Of a DNA stretch of 64,000 nucleotides, positions 7,440 through 16,766 are shown piece by piece (the first letter of the stretch is position 1; every line of letters starts with the position of its first letter). Both the position numbers and the translations under genes were made by a program. The stretch comes from Chloroflexota bacterium (GTDB lineage: Bacteria; Chloroflexota; Ktedonobacteria; Ktedonobacterales; JADMIN01): positions 62,001 through 126,000 of the forward strand of contig JAJPKE010000019.1 in assembly GCA_021323855.1 (NCBI GenBank), read 5' to 3'. The notes beneath the pieces are model-generated. The model had not been told where the DNA came from and made no database searches. It worked only from the letters and a program-made list of their open reading frames with translations.

Positions 7440-9908
7440 ATGGCGCGGAGTGAGCGGCATAATCACCAGGGACACGATGGACCAGCCAGAAGCGGTCAGG
7501 AACACCGGCAGGCGAAAACCGGCCTCGATACAGCGCAACAGGCGGCACTCAATGGATTGCTGGCGCGCATCAGCGAGATAGCGCAGGCGTTGCGTGCTGC
7601 TCCCGCCAATGACCGGCAGGCGCTTGCCGCTGGACTCGATCCCGTCGCAACCGCCGCTGAGCCGGTTGCCGTGGCGTTTGCGCAACAGCTTGGCGCGATG
7701 CGTGGCCCGGGTGCGCGCGACGCCATCGAGGTCGCGCAGGCGGTGGGCGAACTCGACCCGCGCGAGGAGGTGGCGCGTGAGGCACGGCGAGCGCGCCTGC
7801 GGCTGCGCTCCACCGGAGTGATGCCTTCGCTTACGTTTGCCGCTGCTCCTGCCGGTCAATCGTCGCACTCTCCCATAACCGCCAGCGGAGCCACTGAGAC
7901 GACCACCACAGAGACACAACCAGGATTATCAGGGCTGCCGCGCCTGACCGAAGCCTTTGTCTCGCAGGCGCGTGAGCAGGGCGAACTGTTGCTCATTCTT
8001 GGCTGGCAGGAGGGGCAAGACGCCAATTACGTGCGCGGGCATAGCTTCCTGCTCGATTTCTGGGAGGAAGGCGTGAAGGGGTTCACGTTGATGGACCCAA
8101 TGACTCGCGCCAGCTTTGAGCGCGAGATCAACGATATGCTGCGCGGCGAACGAGGCGAGCGTGGCGAGGCAGACAGCGCGATAGCGAAGATTCCCGTCAA
8201 CTGGGCGCAGGCGCGTCGCCTCGTATTAGAGGCGCTCGATGTGAACGCCTGGCGCAACACCCAGCCTAACGCCGACTTCCAGCGCTATCGCCCGCAGATC
8301 ACCGCACGTCTCCTTGGCGAGCCAACCACCGATGAGCTACGCACGCAACTGGCGGCGGAGGACATGCGCGCCGCCCGCGAAGGCGACCGCCCCTATATCG
8401 GGCGCAAGATGACGGCGGAGGAAACGCTGGTCAACTGGCTTGGCGCATGGACCTTTGGTGACTTCGGGCTGGCCTATGACCTGCTTGCAGACGACCATCC
8501 GTTGCGCCGCCAGCAGTCCCGCGAGGAGTATATCGCGTTGCGCCGCCAGTGGTGGGAGGCGGCGCAACCCGCCGGGCTGCGGGTGACGCTGGTGCGCGAA
8601 CAGGAGAAACGCGCCAGCGCGCTCTGGGTGCCGGGCAGTGCGGGAGTGATTGGCAGCGAGCGCAAAGAATTGGAAGCGTTCTGGTCCATCGTGCTGCAAG
8701 AGGCGGAGATCGGCGGCCAACTCGAAGAATTGCCAATGGCGACCCTTAGCAGCAAAGAGACTGGACGCCACTGGTACTGGACGGGCTACACCGTCGCCCA
8801 TGACCGGCAGAGCGATCACTGGTACATCAGCCGCAGCCGTGACGAAGGGGCCAATAGCCAGGCACTCAAGCTCGAAGAACTGCAACAACGCATCCAGGAG
8901 GCGCATCAACGCGTGGAGCAGATCACGGCGCAGGAGCCGCCGGAGCCGGGCAGTGAGGCCGCCGCCGAGGCGCTACGCGCCATCACCGGCGCACTGACGG
9001 CCTCGCTTCACTATAGCGATGCGCTGATCGTGCGCCTGCCACTGGATGAGACAATTTATCGCTCCGCCATCAACGACGCGCGCACGTTGGGCAATCACGA
9101 GCGCGCCGCCGCGCTGATCGAACGCATGCGCGGGCGCTTCGCCGATGATATCCGCATACGCTTCGAGCAAGGCATCGAGGAATACCTGGTGGCCGAACAA
9201 TATGGGCGGCAAGGGCTGGCGCAGGCGGAATCTACCTGGCTGGAACGCGCCGTTCAGACGTTGACGGCGGTGGTGGAGGCAGAGCCGACTGCCGAACATC
9301 TTCAGGGGTTAGGTGAATTGCTCTCACGCCAGGGACATTTCAACCAGGCGGAGACCCGATTGCGCGAGGCCATCGAAAAGGACCCGACCCGCGCGCTGGT
9401 CTATTCTGACCTCGCTGATACGCTGATGGGCCGCATCACCGGCGAAAATCTCGATGATCCGGTCTCGCTGACGGAGGAGGAGCAGCAACAGATTGCGAAG
9501 CAGGCGCTCGCGGCGCTGGGCGAGGCGGGCAAGCTGGACCGCTCGATTCCCGGCCTCTATACACGCATGGGCGCTATCTATGATCTGCTCAAACAGCCGG
9601 ATGACGCGCGCATCGCCCTCGAAGAGGCCGTGCGGCTGGACCCCGCAGACGCCGACGCGCACTATACCCTGGGTGCGATGCTGATGGATCACCAGCGCTA
9701 TGAAGACGCGCTGCCGCATTTCGTCACGGCGGTGCAGCTTGCGCCGCTGGCGCTGCAAGCGCGGCTGAGCCTCGCCGCGTGCTACGGAACGCTGGGCCGC
9801 ATGCCGGAGGCGAACCGCGAACTGGATACGCTGGATCGGCTTCAACCAGGGCTGCCACAGGTTGCCGAGCTACGTTCCTATCTGGCGCAGCAACGCAAGA
9901 AGCACTGA
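7440..9908 (+). CDS. Tetratricopeptide repeat protein
   Basis: An 822-residue protein with no signal peptide or membrane segment. The first 160 residues are Ala/Arg-rich and probably helical. A middle region (about 170-470) is rich in aromatic residues and not recognised. The C-terminal third has TPR units such as the one around LQGLGELLSRQGHFNQAETRLREAI and another at about 740-800. TPRs usually form protein-protein interaction surfaces. The start is set by GAGAGGAG 9 bases before the ATG. It is the only plus-strand gene in the first 24 kb and ends against a convergent dehydrogenase gene with a strong hairpin between them. Confidence 0.8.
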   Translation: MARSERHNHQGHDGPARSGQEHRQAKTGLDTAQQAALNGLLARISEIAQALRAAPANDRQALAAGLDPVATAAEPVAVAFAQQLGAMRGPGARDAIEVAQAVGELDPREEVAREARRARLRLRSTGVMPSLTFAAAPAGQSSHSPITASGATETTTTETQPGLSGLPRLTEAFVSQAREQGELLLILGWQEGQDANYVRGHSFLLDFWEEGVKGFTLMDPMTRASFEREINDMLRGERGERGEADSAIAKIPVNWAQARRLVLEALDVNAWRNTQPNADFQRYRPQITARLLGEPTTDELRTQLAAEDMRAAREGDRPYIGRKMTAEETLVNWLGAWTFGDFGLAYDLLADDHPLRRQQSREEYIALRRQWWEAAQPAGLRVTLVREQEKRASALWVPGSAGVIGSERKELEAFWSIVLQEAEIGGQLEELPMATLSSKETGRHWYWTGYTVAHDRQSDHWYISRSRDEGANSQALKLEELQQRIQEAHQRVEQITAQEPPEPGSEAAAEALRAITGALTASLHYSDALIVRLPLDETIYRSAINDARTLGNHERAAALIERMRGRFADDIRIRFEQGIEEYLVAEQYGRQGLAQAESTWLERAVQTLTAVVEAEPTAEHLQGLGELLSRQGHFNQAETRLREAIEKDPTRALVYSDLADTLMGRITGENLDDPVSLTEEEQQQIAKQALAALGEAGKLDRSIPGLYTRMGAIYDLLKQPDDARIALEEAVRLDPADADAHYTLGAMLMDHQRYEDALPHFVTAVQLAPLALQARLSLAACYGTLGRMPEANRELDTLDRLQPGLPQVAELRSYLAQQRKKH

Positions 9909-9955
9909 TGTTGGCGGGTAGAGAACCGAGCGTCTACAACATACTGAGAACCCTT

Positions 9956-10013
9956 ATGTGGTCATTACAGTAGGATGTCCTATTCCACCGTAATGACCAC
10001 ATTGCCTTTTTTC
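9956..10013 (+). terminator. Terminator between convergent genes, overlapping a coding end
   Basis: A perfect 13-base stem (ATGTGGTCATTAC, 9956-9968, with 9990-10002) has a 21-base loop and is followed by TTGCCTTTTTT. It would stop transcription from the TPR gene. The 3' arm and the T-run are also the last codons of the minus-strand dehydrogenase. Confidence 0.75.
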
Positions 10014-10969
10014 CGCTCTGTCTCTACGTACCTGTGGGCTTCGGCAACCTGTTCCACCGGGTAGCAGCGATCAATGACCGCGCGATACTTCCCAGCCTCG
10101 ATCAGTTCTTTGAGGAGGCGGACATCCTGCTGACGATAGTGCGGCGGTATGTCGAACACCACTCTTTTGTCGCCGATCCGCGCCGTCCATCCAGCCCAAA
10201 ACAGGTTCTCCCATCCGTCGGTAGAAATATAGAGGCCGCCTGGCGTTAGTGAGCCTCGACTCCGACGAAACGAGTGCTTGCCAGCAGCGTCGAAGATTAC
10301 ATTGTACGTCTCGCCGCTCCTGGTGAAATCATCCTTTGTATAGTCAATAACCTCATCGGCTCCGAGCGCCCTCACAAGCTCGACGTTCTTGGTGCTACAC
10401 ACGGCAGTGACATGGGCATCGAAGGCATTCTTGGCCAACTGCACACCTGCTGTACCGATAGCGCCGGAAGCGCCGTAAATGAGGATGCGCTGCCCTTGCT
10501 GGAGTTTTACTCGTCGTAGACATCCTAGCGCCAGAATCGCGCCGTCGCATATTGCCGCCGCCTCCTCGAAAGAGAGGTTTGCTGGCATCTGCGCCAGTGG
10601 GGCCGTCTCCAGCAGGCAAAGGAACTCCGCGTGGGCGCCAAAGCTTCCCGCATTGACGCCGAAAACGTGGTCTCCGACCGCGAACTGGCTAACCGCTGTG
10701 CCAATAGCGGCCACCTCACCGGCAAACTCAGTGCCGAGAATCCTTTGCTGCGGACGCCGGAGCGCCTTGAGAGGGCTGCCCGTCGTCACGATAGAGTAGC
10801 CAAAGCGCGTGAGAAAGTTCTCGCCGCTGCGCATGGCGCAGTCAGTACGGTTGACTGTCGTAGCACGGACCCTGACGAGGACTTCGTTCGCTTTGGGGAT
10901 AGGTTGCTCGATCTCTGCGAGATGTAGCACATCCGGCGGTCCGTATCGGTCATAGACAACGGCTTTCAT
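9980..10969 (-). CDS. NAD(P)-dependent dehydrogenase, quinone oxidoreductase type (MDR)
   Basis: A medium-chain reductase of 329 residues starting MKAVVYDRYGPPDVLHL. The cofactor site reads GASGAIGTAGVQLAK, typical of zinc-free NADPH:quinone reductases; the structural-zinc cysteine cluster of classical alcohol dehydrogenases is absent. AGAGGACCCA before the ATG at 10969 favours this start over an in-frame ATG 27 bases upstream. It is the last gene of the set that follows the MalT-like regulator. A second MDR enzyme of the same type lies about 0.8 kb upstream, so the two may be paralogues. The natural substrate cannot be read from sequence. Confidence 0.88.
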   Translation of the reverse strand: MKAVVYDRYGPPDVLHLAEIEQPIPKANEVLVRVRATTVNRTDCAMRSGENFLTRFGYSIVTTGSPLKALRRPQQRILGTEFAGEVAAIGTAVSQFAVGDHVFGVNAGSFGAHAEFLCLLETAPLAQMPANLSFEEAAAICDGAILALGCLRRVKLQQGQRILIYGASGAIGTAGVQLAKNAFDAHVTAVCSTKNVELVRALGADEVIDYTKDDFTRSGETYNVIFDAAGKHSFRRSRGSLTPGGLYISTDGWENLFWAGWTARIGDKRVVFDIPPHYRQQDVRLLKELIEAGKYRAVIDRCYPVEQVAEAHRYVETERKKGNVVITVE

Positions 10970-11020
10970 TGGGTCCTCTTTTCCGCTCTGGTTCACGTAT
11001 CGGCTCGATCTGGCTACCGC

Positions 11021-11653
11021 TTACTGGCTTAGCCGGAACGGTGGATACTGATCCGTGACCAGGACCAGCGCATAGGCGATGACACGGTTATGCCAGCGGA
11101 TGACTCCCTCTACAAAATCGAATAACCCGCGCGGATAGTGCTGGGTGAACAAAATAGCAAACCAGGCGATGATGACCACGACTATGAGCGCGATGTCTAG
11201 AAAGAACAGCACGATGTAGTGGGGGATCGCCAGGAACCATTTCACCAACGGCAGCCAGCGATTGAGGTCGTTCGGCACATCAGGATAGGGATACTCCAGA
11301 TGCACCGCCTGCGCATCGGTGGTGGAGGGATAGCGGTCATCCATGAGCGCGAAGTACACGCCCACACGATTACTGAAGCGTTGTAATTCCAGGTTCCAGT
11401 CGAACCACCAGCGCGGATACTTCTGCCGAAACAGGATCATCAGCAGGGGAGCGAAGAACAACAGGCCGCCAGCCCCCGCAGCGACGGCGGTTGTCTTGCC
11501 ATCATCTGTCCACTGCCAGGTTTGCCCAGCCACCGCCCCTAGCACGATAGCGATAGGGATAATCACAAACACACGGAAAAACGTCGTCAGCCGATCAAGC
11601 GGGCGATCTGGGTAATCTACCGAGAACTGCACCGGATGCGTTGCCTGTCTCAT
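11021..11653 (-). CDS. DUF4389 domain membrane protein
   Basis: A 210-residue integral membrane protein with hydrophobic segments near residues 25-40, 55-75 and 140-165. Conserved aromatic and basic pieces (FNRHFW-like WWFDWNLELQRFSNRVGVY, RGLFDFVEGVIRWHNRV) match the DUF4389 pattern. Function is unknown. AGGAGAAGAGAG precedes the ATG at 11653, which removes 13 residues from the longest frame. It sits between the two MDR dehydrogenases on the same strand. Confidence 0.82.
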   Translation of the reverse strand: MRQATHPVQFSVDYPDRPLDRLTTFFRVFVIIPIAIVLGAVAGQTWQWTDDGKTTAVAAGAGGLLFFAPLLMILFRQKYPRWWFDWNLELQRFSNRVGVYFALMDDRYPSTTDAQAVHLEYPYPDVPNDLNRWLPLVKWFLAIPHYIVLFFLDIALIVVVIIAWFAILFTQHYPRGLFDFVEGVIRWHNRVIAYALVLVTDQYPPFRLSQ

Positions 11654-11803
11654 ACGCTCTCTTCTCCTGCCTGCGCACACGCATGTCACCATGCTTCACC
11701 ATGCGCCAGATGGCGCTGCACTCTGTTCTCTGCAAGCAAGGTGCCACATGACCACACTAATATCTCTGGTCTGCGTTCACCTGCTGCCAGGAAACGCAGG
11801 AAA

Positions 11804-12826
11804 CTAGGGATTGGGCGCAGCGCCGTGTTCAGTATGGCTGCTCTGATCCACCGTGATGACCACTTTTCCTTGTGCATGCTCTTCTTCGAGATAGCGGAAA
11901 GCCGCAGCAGTGTCAGCTAACGGGTAACATCTATCAATCACCGGGACGACTTTGCCGGATTCCAGTAGCTCATTGACGAACAGCAAATCCTTCTGATTGA
12001 TGTTGGCTACTCCCATAAACGCCATTTTTCGCCCCTTTGATCTGGAAAGCGCTGGTCCAAAGAGCATTGTTTGGAAGATAGCCAGTAATAGGTGCGCGTT
12101 GGAACCTTCGCCAGCCAGCAGATACGTCCCCGTGCGGCTCAATATACGCCGATACGCGAAGATTGAATGATAGCCGTTCACGGCCAGAATCAGGTCGTAT
12201 CGCTGCTGCTTGCGGGTGACATTTTCTCGCGTGTAATCAATGACGTGATCCGCTCCCAGCCCGCGAACCATGTCAACGTTTCGCGGGCTGCACACGGCAG
12301 TGACCTCCGCCCCGAATGCTTTGGCGAGTTGCACGGCAAAAGTTCCTACTCCACCGGATGCGCCCTGAATCAATACGTGTTGTCCGGGTTGAATCTGCCC
12401 TTTATCACGCAGACCTTGCAGCGCGGTGAGCGCGGCCACCGGGACGGCTGCCGCCGCCTCACATGAGACGCTGGCTGGTTTCAGCACCACCCGCTTTTCA
12501 GCGGCGCAGGCATACTCAGCAAACGCGCCATCCGCCGTCCCCACGATTTCATCGCCGGGCCGAAACTGCGTAACGTTGCTGCCAACCGCTTCGACTCGCC
12601 CCGCCAGATCTGCGCCGAGCTGCTGGTCTTTTGGCCGAAGTAAGCCATTGCCTATGAGCAGGCGGAGCAAGACGGGTTTACTGCGCAGGGCATGCCGGTC
12701 AAGCGCATTGACAGATGCCGCCTGTACTTTTACCAAGACTTCATCCTCTTTGGGCGTCGGTTTCTCCACCTCTTTGAGTTGAAGGGCATCTGGTGAACCG
12801 AACCGCGTGTAGATGATTGCTTTCAT
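11804..12826 (-). CDS. NAD(P)-dependent dehydrogenase, quinone oxidoreductase type (MDR), second copy
   Basis: A 340-residue MDR enzyme starting MKAIIYTRFGSPDALQL, with cofactor motif GASGGVGTFAVQLAK and a conserved ADHVIDYTREN segment. No zinc-binding cluster is seen. The start at 12826 is chosen because AGAGAGGCGACC lies just upstream; a longer frame would overlap the DUF4386 gene's end. Similarity to the enzyme at 9980 is clear in both end regions (VVITVD at the C-terminus here, VVITVE there). It is likely cotranscribed with DUF4386 upstream. Confidence 0.88.
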   Translation of the reverse strand: MKAIIYTRFGSPDALQLKEVEKPTPKEDEVLVKVQAASVNALDRHALRSKPVLLRLLIGNGLLRPKDQQLGADLAGRVEAVGSNVTQFRPGDEIVGTADGAFAEYACAAEKRVVLKPASVSCEAAAAVPVAALTALQGLRDKGQIQPGQHVLIQGASGGVGTFAVQLAKAFGAEVTAVCSPRNVDMVRGLGADHVIDYTRENVTRKQQRYDLILAVNGYHSIFAYRRILSRTGTYLLAGEGSNAHLLLAIFQTMLFGPALSRSKGRKMAFMGVANINQKDLLFVNELLESGKVVPVIDRCYPLADTAAAFRYLEEEHAQGKVVITVDQSSHTEHGAAPNP

Positions 12827-12857
12827 TCTGGTCGCCTCTCTTGGTCGAAATGGGAGT

Positions 12858-13589
12858 TCACGCGACCTCGCGGGCACGCTTTTCCCAGCGTTCGACGTTG
12901 ACACCTTTTATCACCAGCCACAAAGGGAATACCAATTCCCCCCAACCCGTAAACAACACGAGGCTCAGGCTAAAGTCGGGGAAAAGGAATATGGCAAAAC
13001 TCTGCACTAGATAACCTAAACCAGCGATGAGCAACAAAATCCCGAAAACTCCTGGGATAAAGCTCGACCTGAAAATCAAATAGCCGACAAGAACGAGATG
13101 AAGGCCAAACACGACCAGCGCAATGTCCCATGACGTGTTAAAGGCGGCGAGAAATTGCATCGCCTGCGCATCCAACTGACTTGTCTGGAATGCGCTCAGA
13201 TAGCGGATACCACTCAGAAGTTGCAATGCGCTGAGGAGATTCTGCACGGCGGCAGCGAATATGATGGCATACCCTAACCGGAGCCATGCCGCCAGCAATG
13301 AGAGGTTTTTGTTGACAGGTTTGAGGATGATATAGAGCGCCCAGGCCAGTGCCACATCAATGAGCGATGCAATGATAAAGCTGATAATGCCGCTGCGGAA
13401 TAGCATCTCATTGGCTGTGATGTTACGCGCAGTTGCCGCTGCATCTCCCGGCACAATCAGCCTGCCGAGAACATAAAAATTGGAGAAGGGAGCGAGTATA
13501 GCGAGGCTGAGATACAGGATTCCCGCGACTCTTGCATACAATTGTGGCGATGTTTGGCTGGCACGGGTCGTCATCACAGAGGTATTCAT
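12858..13589 (-). CDS. DUF4386 domain membrane protein
   Basis: A 243-residue protein with about six hydrophobic segments. The N-terminal RVAGILYLSLAILAPFSNFY and the LYIILKPVNKNLSLLAAWLRLGYA stretch fit DUF4386, a family of unknown function. It lies 14 bases after the small conserved gene and 31 bases before the second dehydrogenase, so it is very probably in one operon with them. Confidence 0.85.
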   Translation of the reverse strand: MNTSVMTTRASQTSPQLYARVAGILYLSLAILAPFSNFYVLGRLIVPGDAAATARNITANEMLFRSGIISFIIASLIDVALAWALYIILKPVNKNLSLLAAWLRLGYAIIFAAAVQNLLSALQLLSGIRYLSAFQTSQLDAQAMQFLAAFNTSWDIALVVFGLHLVLVGYLIFRSSFIPGVFGILLLIAGLGYLVQSFAIFLFPDFSLSLVLFTGWGELVFPLWLVIKGVNVERWEKRAREVA

Positions 13590-13603
13590 ATGCGTTCCTC
13601 CAA

Positions 13604-13882
13604 TTAGTTGCTATCTGAACGCTCAGCCTGGCTGGATTTGACAGGGCTGACCGCAAGCAACGGGATGCCGAGGTCACGCACTTTTTTGAGGACCCCATGC
13701 AACGCGGCCTGATCCGCCACTGGGCCGGTCAACAACGTCTCGCCATTGGCTTCTAGCGTGATCGTCATGCCCTCAAACCAATCGGCCCATTGGTGGTGCA
13801 GGTGGCCCTTGACTCTGATCTGGTAGATCATTGGTTGACCTGGTTGGCTTGCATCGGTCTTTGAGTTGCTGTCGTGTGGCAT
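13604..13882 (-). CDS. Small conserved hypothetical protein
   Basis: A 92-residue soluble protein. The core (MIYQIRVKGHLHHQWADWF... then LLTGPVADQAALHGVLKKV) looks like a compact alpha/beta fold with two Trp and several His in one turn. I know similar small proteins from Chloroflexota and Actinobacteria, often beside DUF4386 or LuxR genes, but no function. It is the first gene after the regulator and may mark the start of the operon. An internal ATG at residue 18 (13831) is also possible. Confidence 0.7.
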   Translation of the reverse strand: MPHDSNSKTDASQPGQPMIYQIRVKGHLHHQWADWFEGMTITLEANGETLLTGPVADQAALHGVLKKVRDLGIPLLAVSPVKSSQAERSDSN

Positions 13883-14060
13883 GGCTGTGTCTCCGCTGTA
13901 TCTGATCAGTCATCTGTATTGCTTCTTCGAGCTATCAGCAGCATAGCTTCATCGCAGTAGTCAGACGAAGACACGAAAGTGTTGTTGGGGGTGTTGTTTT
14001 TGTTGAGGAGTGAGCGAGAGAGAGTCTTGAGGTCACGATAGAGACAAGTCGCCGTAGAGA

Positions 14061-16718
14061 CTACAACAGCCCCAGTTCGCGGGCACGAGCCACCGCTTCG
14101 GTGCGCCGCTGGACCTGAAGTTTGCCAAAGATTTTCCGATTGTGCCCTTTCACCGTGTCCAGCGCGAGATAGAGCCGTTTGCTAATCTCATCATTCGAGA
14201 GTCCCTGCGCAATGAGACCGAGGACTTCCACCTCGCGCGGGCTGAGTGGTTCAATCAAGGGTTGGGCAGGTAGGGCGAGTGTGTCTTGGCGCGTCGGCAT
14301 CTCTGCCTCACACGCGGCCAGCAACTTCCTGCTATAGTCCGGCATCATTCCACGAGCAGCCGCTTCGGACAGGTGTTGCGCCATCGTTGGCCCCTCATCG
14401 GCAAAGAGGCGGATGAAGCCGCCGGGTTCTGCCAGCGCCAGCGCCTCGCCCAGCACATGCATCGCGTTGTCCTTTTCGCCGTGCATCTGGAGCGCAACTG
14501 CCTGGAGGATCATCGCTTTCAACTGTTCATCAGCCCATCCCTTTGCCTCCGCCTGCTCGCACCATCCCGCCAGCAGCGTCAGCGCCGTGGATGAGTCCCC
14601 CTGGGCCAGATAAACCCGTGCCTGGACGAGCGGAAGATCATACGCCTGCGCCAACTGCGCCGCTGCCGCCACATCGCCCTGGCGCAGCAACGTCAGCGCT
14701 TGCGCGGCAACGACTTCCGGGAGGCGCTGCGCGAAGTGTGGCTGGCGAGCGGAGCGGCTGGCCTCAGCTAACATGGCAGCCGCACCAGGCACATCGCCTC
14801 GCGCCAATTTCAGGCGGGCAAGAAATACCTCGCAGATAATGAACCGATCAATGACCGTATCATACTGCTGCGCCAGGTAGAGCGCCTGTTGCCCATGCTG
14901 CTCAGCGGCATCCAGGTCGTTCCACTCGTAGAGGATGCGGGCCAGACCAAGATGCGCCTCATGGATGATTTGAAGCGGCTGATCGCCTGCCAATTGCAGG
15001 ACATGCCGATAGATTTGGGCCGCCAGATGTAGATTGTTCTCCACTTCCTCTATGTCGCCTAGGATGATGGTCGCTAATATAGTAGTGAAGATATCTCCCG
15101 CTGACTGGCTGAGTGATATGGCTTCGATAATGGCCTGGCGGGCTGCGGTGCGCTCTCCCTGATACAGATAGGCGACCCCCAGCGTCCAGTTTGCGTTCGC
15201 GCGTAGAGCCAGGTTGCTGGGATGCAGGTATTCCAGGGCGCGGCGCGACTGAACTATCATGGTTTCCGGCTGATACCGCGTGAGCGCCAGCGTTGCCCGG
15301 GTGGCGGCAATTTGCCCGATTAGGTTTCTGGTCTTATCGTCCGCTTCTGCTTCGATATTGTCCAGGCGCAGAGCGATTTCCGCCGCCTGTAGCTTCTCTT
15401 CTACGCCGGTCGTCTGACCGTTCACCAGCAGCAACGAGGCGTATCGCACCCACAACCAGGGCCGCGCATCCAGCACCGCCGCCGGCAGCGACGCCAGCCA
15501 GTTCAGGATATCAGTCACCGCGCCGCGAAAATGCAAGGGAATCCCTCTGCTATCCGTCAGATGTTCGGCGCGATCAACATCATGGGCGGCGACCGCATGG
15601 TGAAACGCTTCTATCTCCAAGCCATTCTCTTCGTACCATACACTGGCGCGAAGATGCAGGTCGTTCACCCGGCTTTCCGCCTCTTCTGGAGACGCCGCGA
15701 TGCTCTGGCGCAGGCGCTGCCGCAGCAGATCAGCAAAGAGGTGGTGATAACGATACCAGCGCCGCTCATCATCCAGCGGAACAATAAACAGGTTGGCGCG
15801 TTCGAGGTATTCCAGCACCTCCCGCCCGGAACCAGCGGCGTCGAGCAGCACAGCATCACACAATGAACCACACAGGCGGTCGAGGATCGCGGTACGCAGC
15901 AAGAATGTTTGGATATGCTCAGGCTGCTGTTGCAGCACTTCCTCCGCCAGATAGTCCAGCACGAAATGGTGGCTGCCAGTGAACGATGCGATGAAACTCG
16001 TGGGGTCTTGCTGCCCCTGAAGTGAAAGTGCGGCTAATTGCAGGCCGGCAATCCAGCCTTCGGTGCGGGTTTCCAGCGCAGCGATATCGTCAGTTGAGAG
16101 ATCGAGACCCATCGCCTGATTGAGAAAGCCAGTGGCTTCGGAGAGGGTAAAACTCAAACCAGTGGCGCGCACTTCGGCCATCTGGCCCTGGGCGCGGAGC
16201 CGGGCCAGCGGGAGAGCGGGGTCTTCGCGGGTGACGACGATGAGATGGACATGTGGCGGCAGGTGCTTGAGCAGAAAGGCGAGTGCCTTGTGAACCGATG
16301 CGGCATCAATCACATGATAGTCATCCAGGATGAGGAAAAAATTGTCTGGGACGGCAGCGATATCATTGAGCAGCGTCGTCAGAATCAATTCCGTCGGCGG
16401 CGGTTGAGGCGATTGCAGCACCCCCGATACCCCCAAGCCAATCTCCCCAGCCACCGTCTGTAAGGCGGCGATGAGATACGTCAGAAAGCGCGCGGGATTG
16501 TTATCCCCTTCATCCAACGAGAGCCAGGCCACTGGTCGCCCGTAACTGGCAACCCACTCGCTGACCAGGGTGGTTTTCCCGAAACCGGCGGGAGCGGAGA
16601 TAAGCGTCAGTTTGCAGCACAGGCCCTCGTTCAGCCGCTCGATCAGCCTCGGACGGTGGACGATTTTCGGCCCAGGTGGAGGGATATACAGTTTCGTGGC
16701 TAAAACTGGTGTAGACAT
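14061..16718 (-). CDS. MalT-like LuxR-family transcriptional regulator (LAL type)
   Basis: A large ATP-dependent activator of about 885 residues. The N-terminal STAND ATPase has Walker A APAGFGKTTLV and Walker B FLILDDYH. A long helical TPR-like sensor region follows. The C-terminal LuxR helix-turn-helix reads LSPREVEVLGLIAQGLSNDEI. Such proteins bind an inducer, oligomerise with ATP and activate adjacent operons. All six genes downstream to 9980 are on the same strand, which makes them the obvious targets. The start is taken at MSTPV; an ATG 15 bases upstream is equally possible because no strong ribosome site is seen. Confidence 0.9.
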   Translation of the reverse strand: MSTPVLATKLYIPPPGPKIVHRPRLIERLNEGLCCKLTLISAPAGFGKTTLVSEWVASYGRPVAWLSLDEGDNNPARFLTYLIAALQTVAGEIGLGVSGVLQSPQPPPTELILTTLLNDIAAVPDNFFLILDDYHVIDAASVHKALAFLLKHLPPHVHLIVVTREDPALPLARLRAQGQMAEVRATGLSFTLSEATGFLNQAMGLDLSTDDIAALETRTEGWIAGLQLAALSLQGQQDPTSFIASFTGSHHFVLDYLAEEVLQQQPEHIQTFLLRTAILDRLCGSLCDAVLLDAAGSGREVLEYLERANLFIVPLDDERRWYRYHHLFADLLRQRLRQSIAASPEEAESRVNDLHLRASVWYEENGLEIEAFHHAVAAHDVDRAEHLTDSRGIPLHFRGAVTDILNWLASLPAAVLDARPWLWVRYASLLLVNGQTTGVEEKLQAAEIALRLDNIEAEADDKTRNLIGQIAATRATLALTRYQPETMIVQSRRALEYLHPSNLALRANANWTLGVAYLYQGERTAARQAIIEAISLSQSAGDIFTTILATIILGDIEEVENNLHLAAQIYRHVLQLAGDQPLQIIHEAHLGLARILYEWNDLDAAEQHGQQALYLAQQYDTVIDRFIICEVFLARLKLARGDVPGAAAMLAEASRSARQPHFAQRLPEVVAAQALTLLRQGDVAAAAQLAQAYDLPLVQARVYLAQGDSSTALTLLAGWCEQAEAKGWADEQLKAMILQAVALQMHGEKDNAMHVLGEALALAEPGGFIRLFADEGPTMAQHLSEAAARGMMPDYSRKLLAACEAEMPTRQDTLALPAQPLIEPLSPREVEVLGLIAQGLSNDEISKRLYLALDTVKGHNRKIFGKLQVQRRTEAVARARELGLL

Positions 16719-16766
16719 GGGCCAATCATACAACCACCGTTCTTCACCGTCAACGGCTACGCCCGT

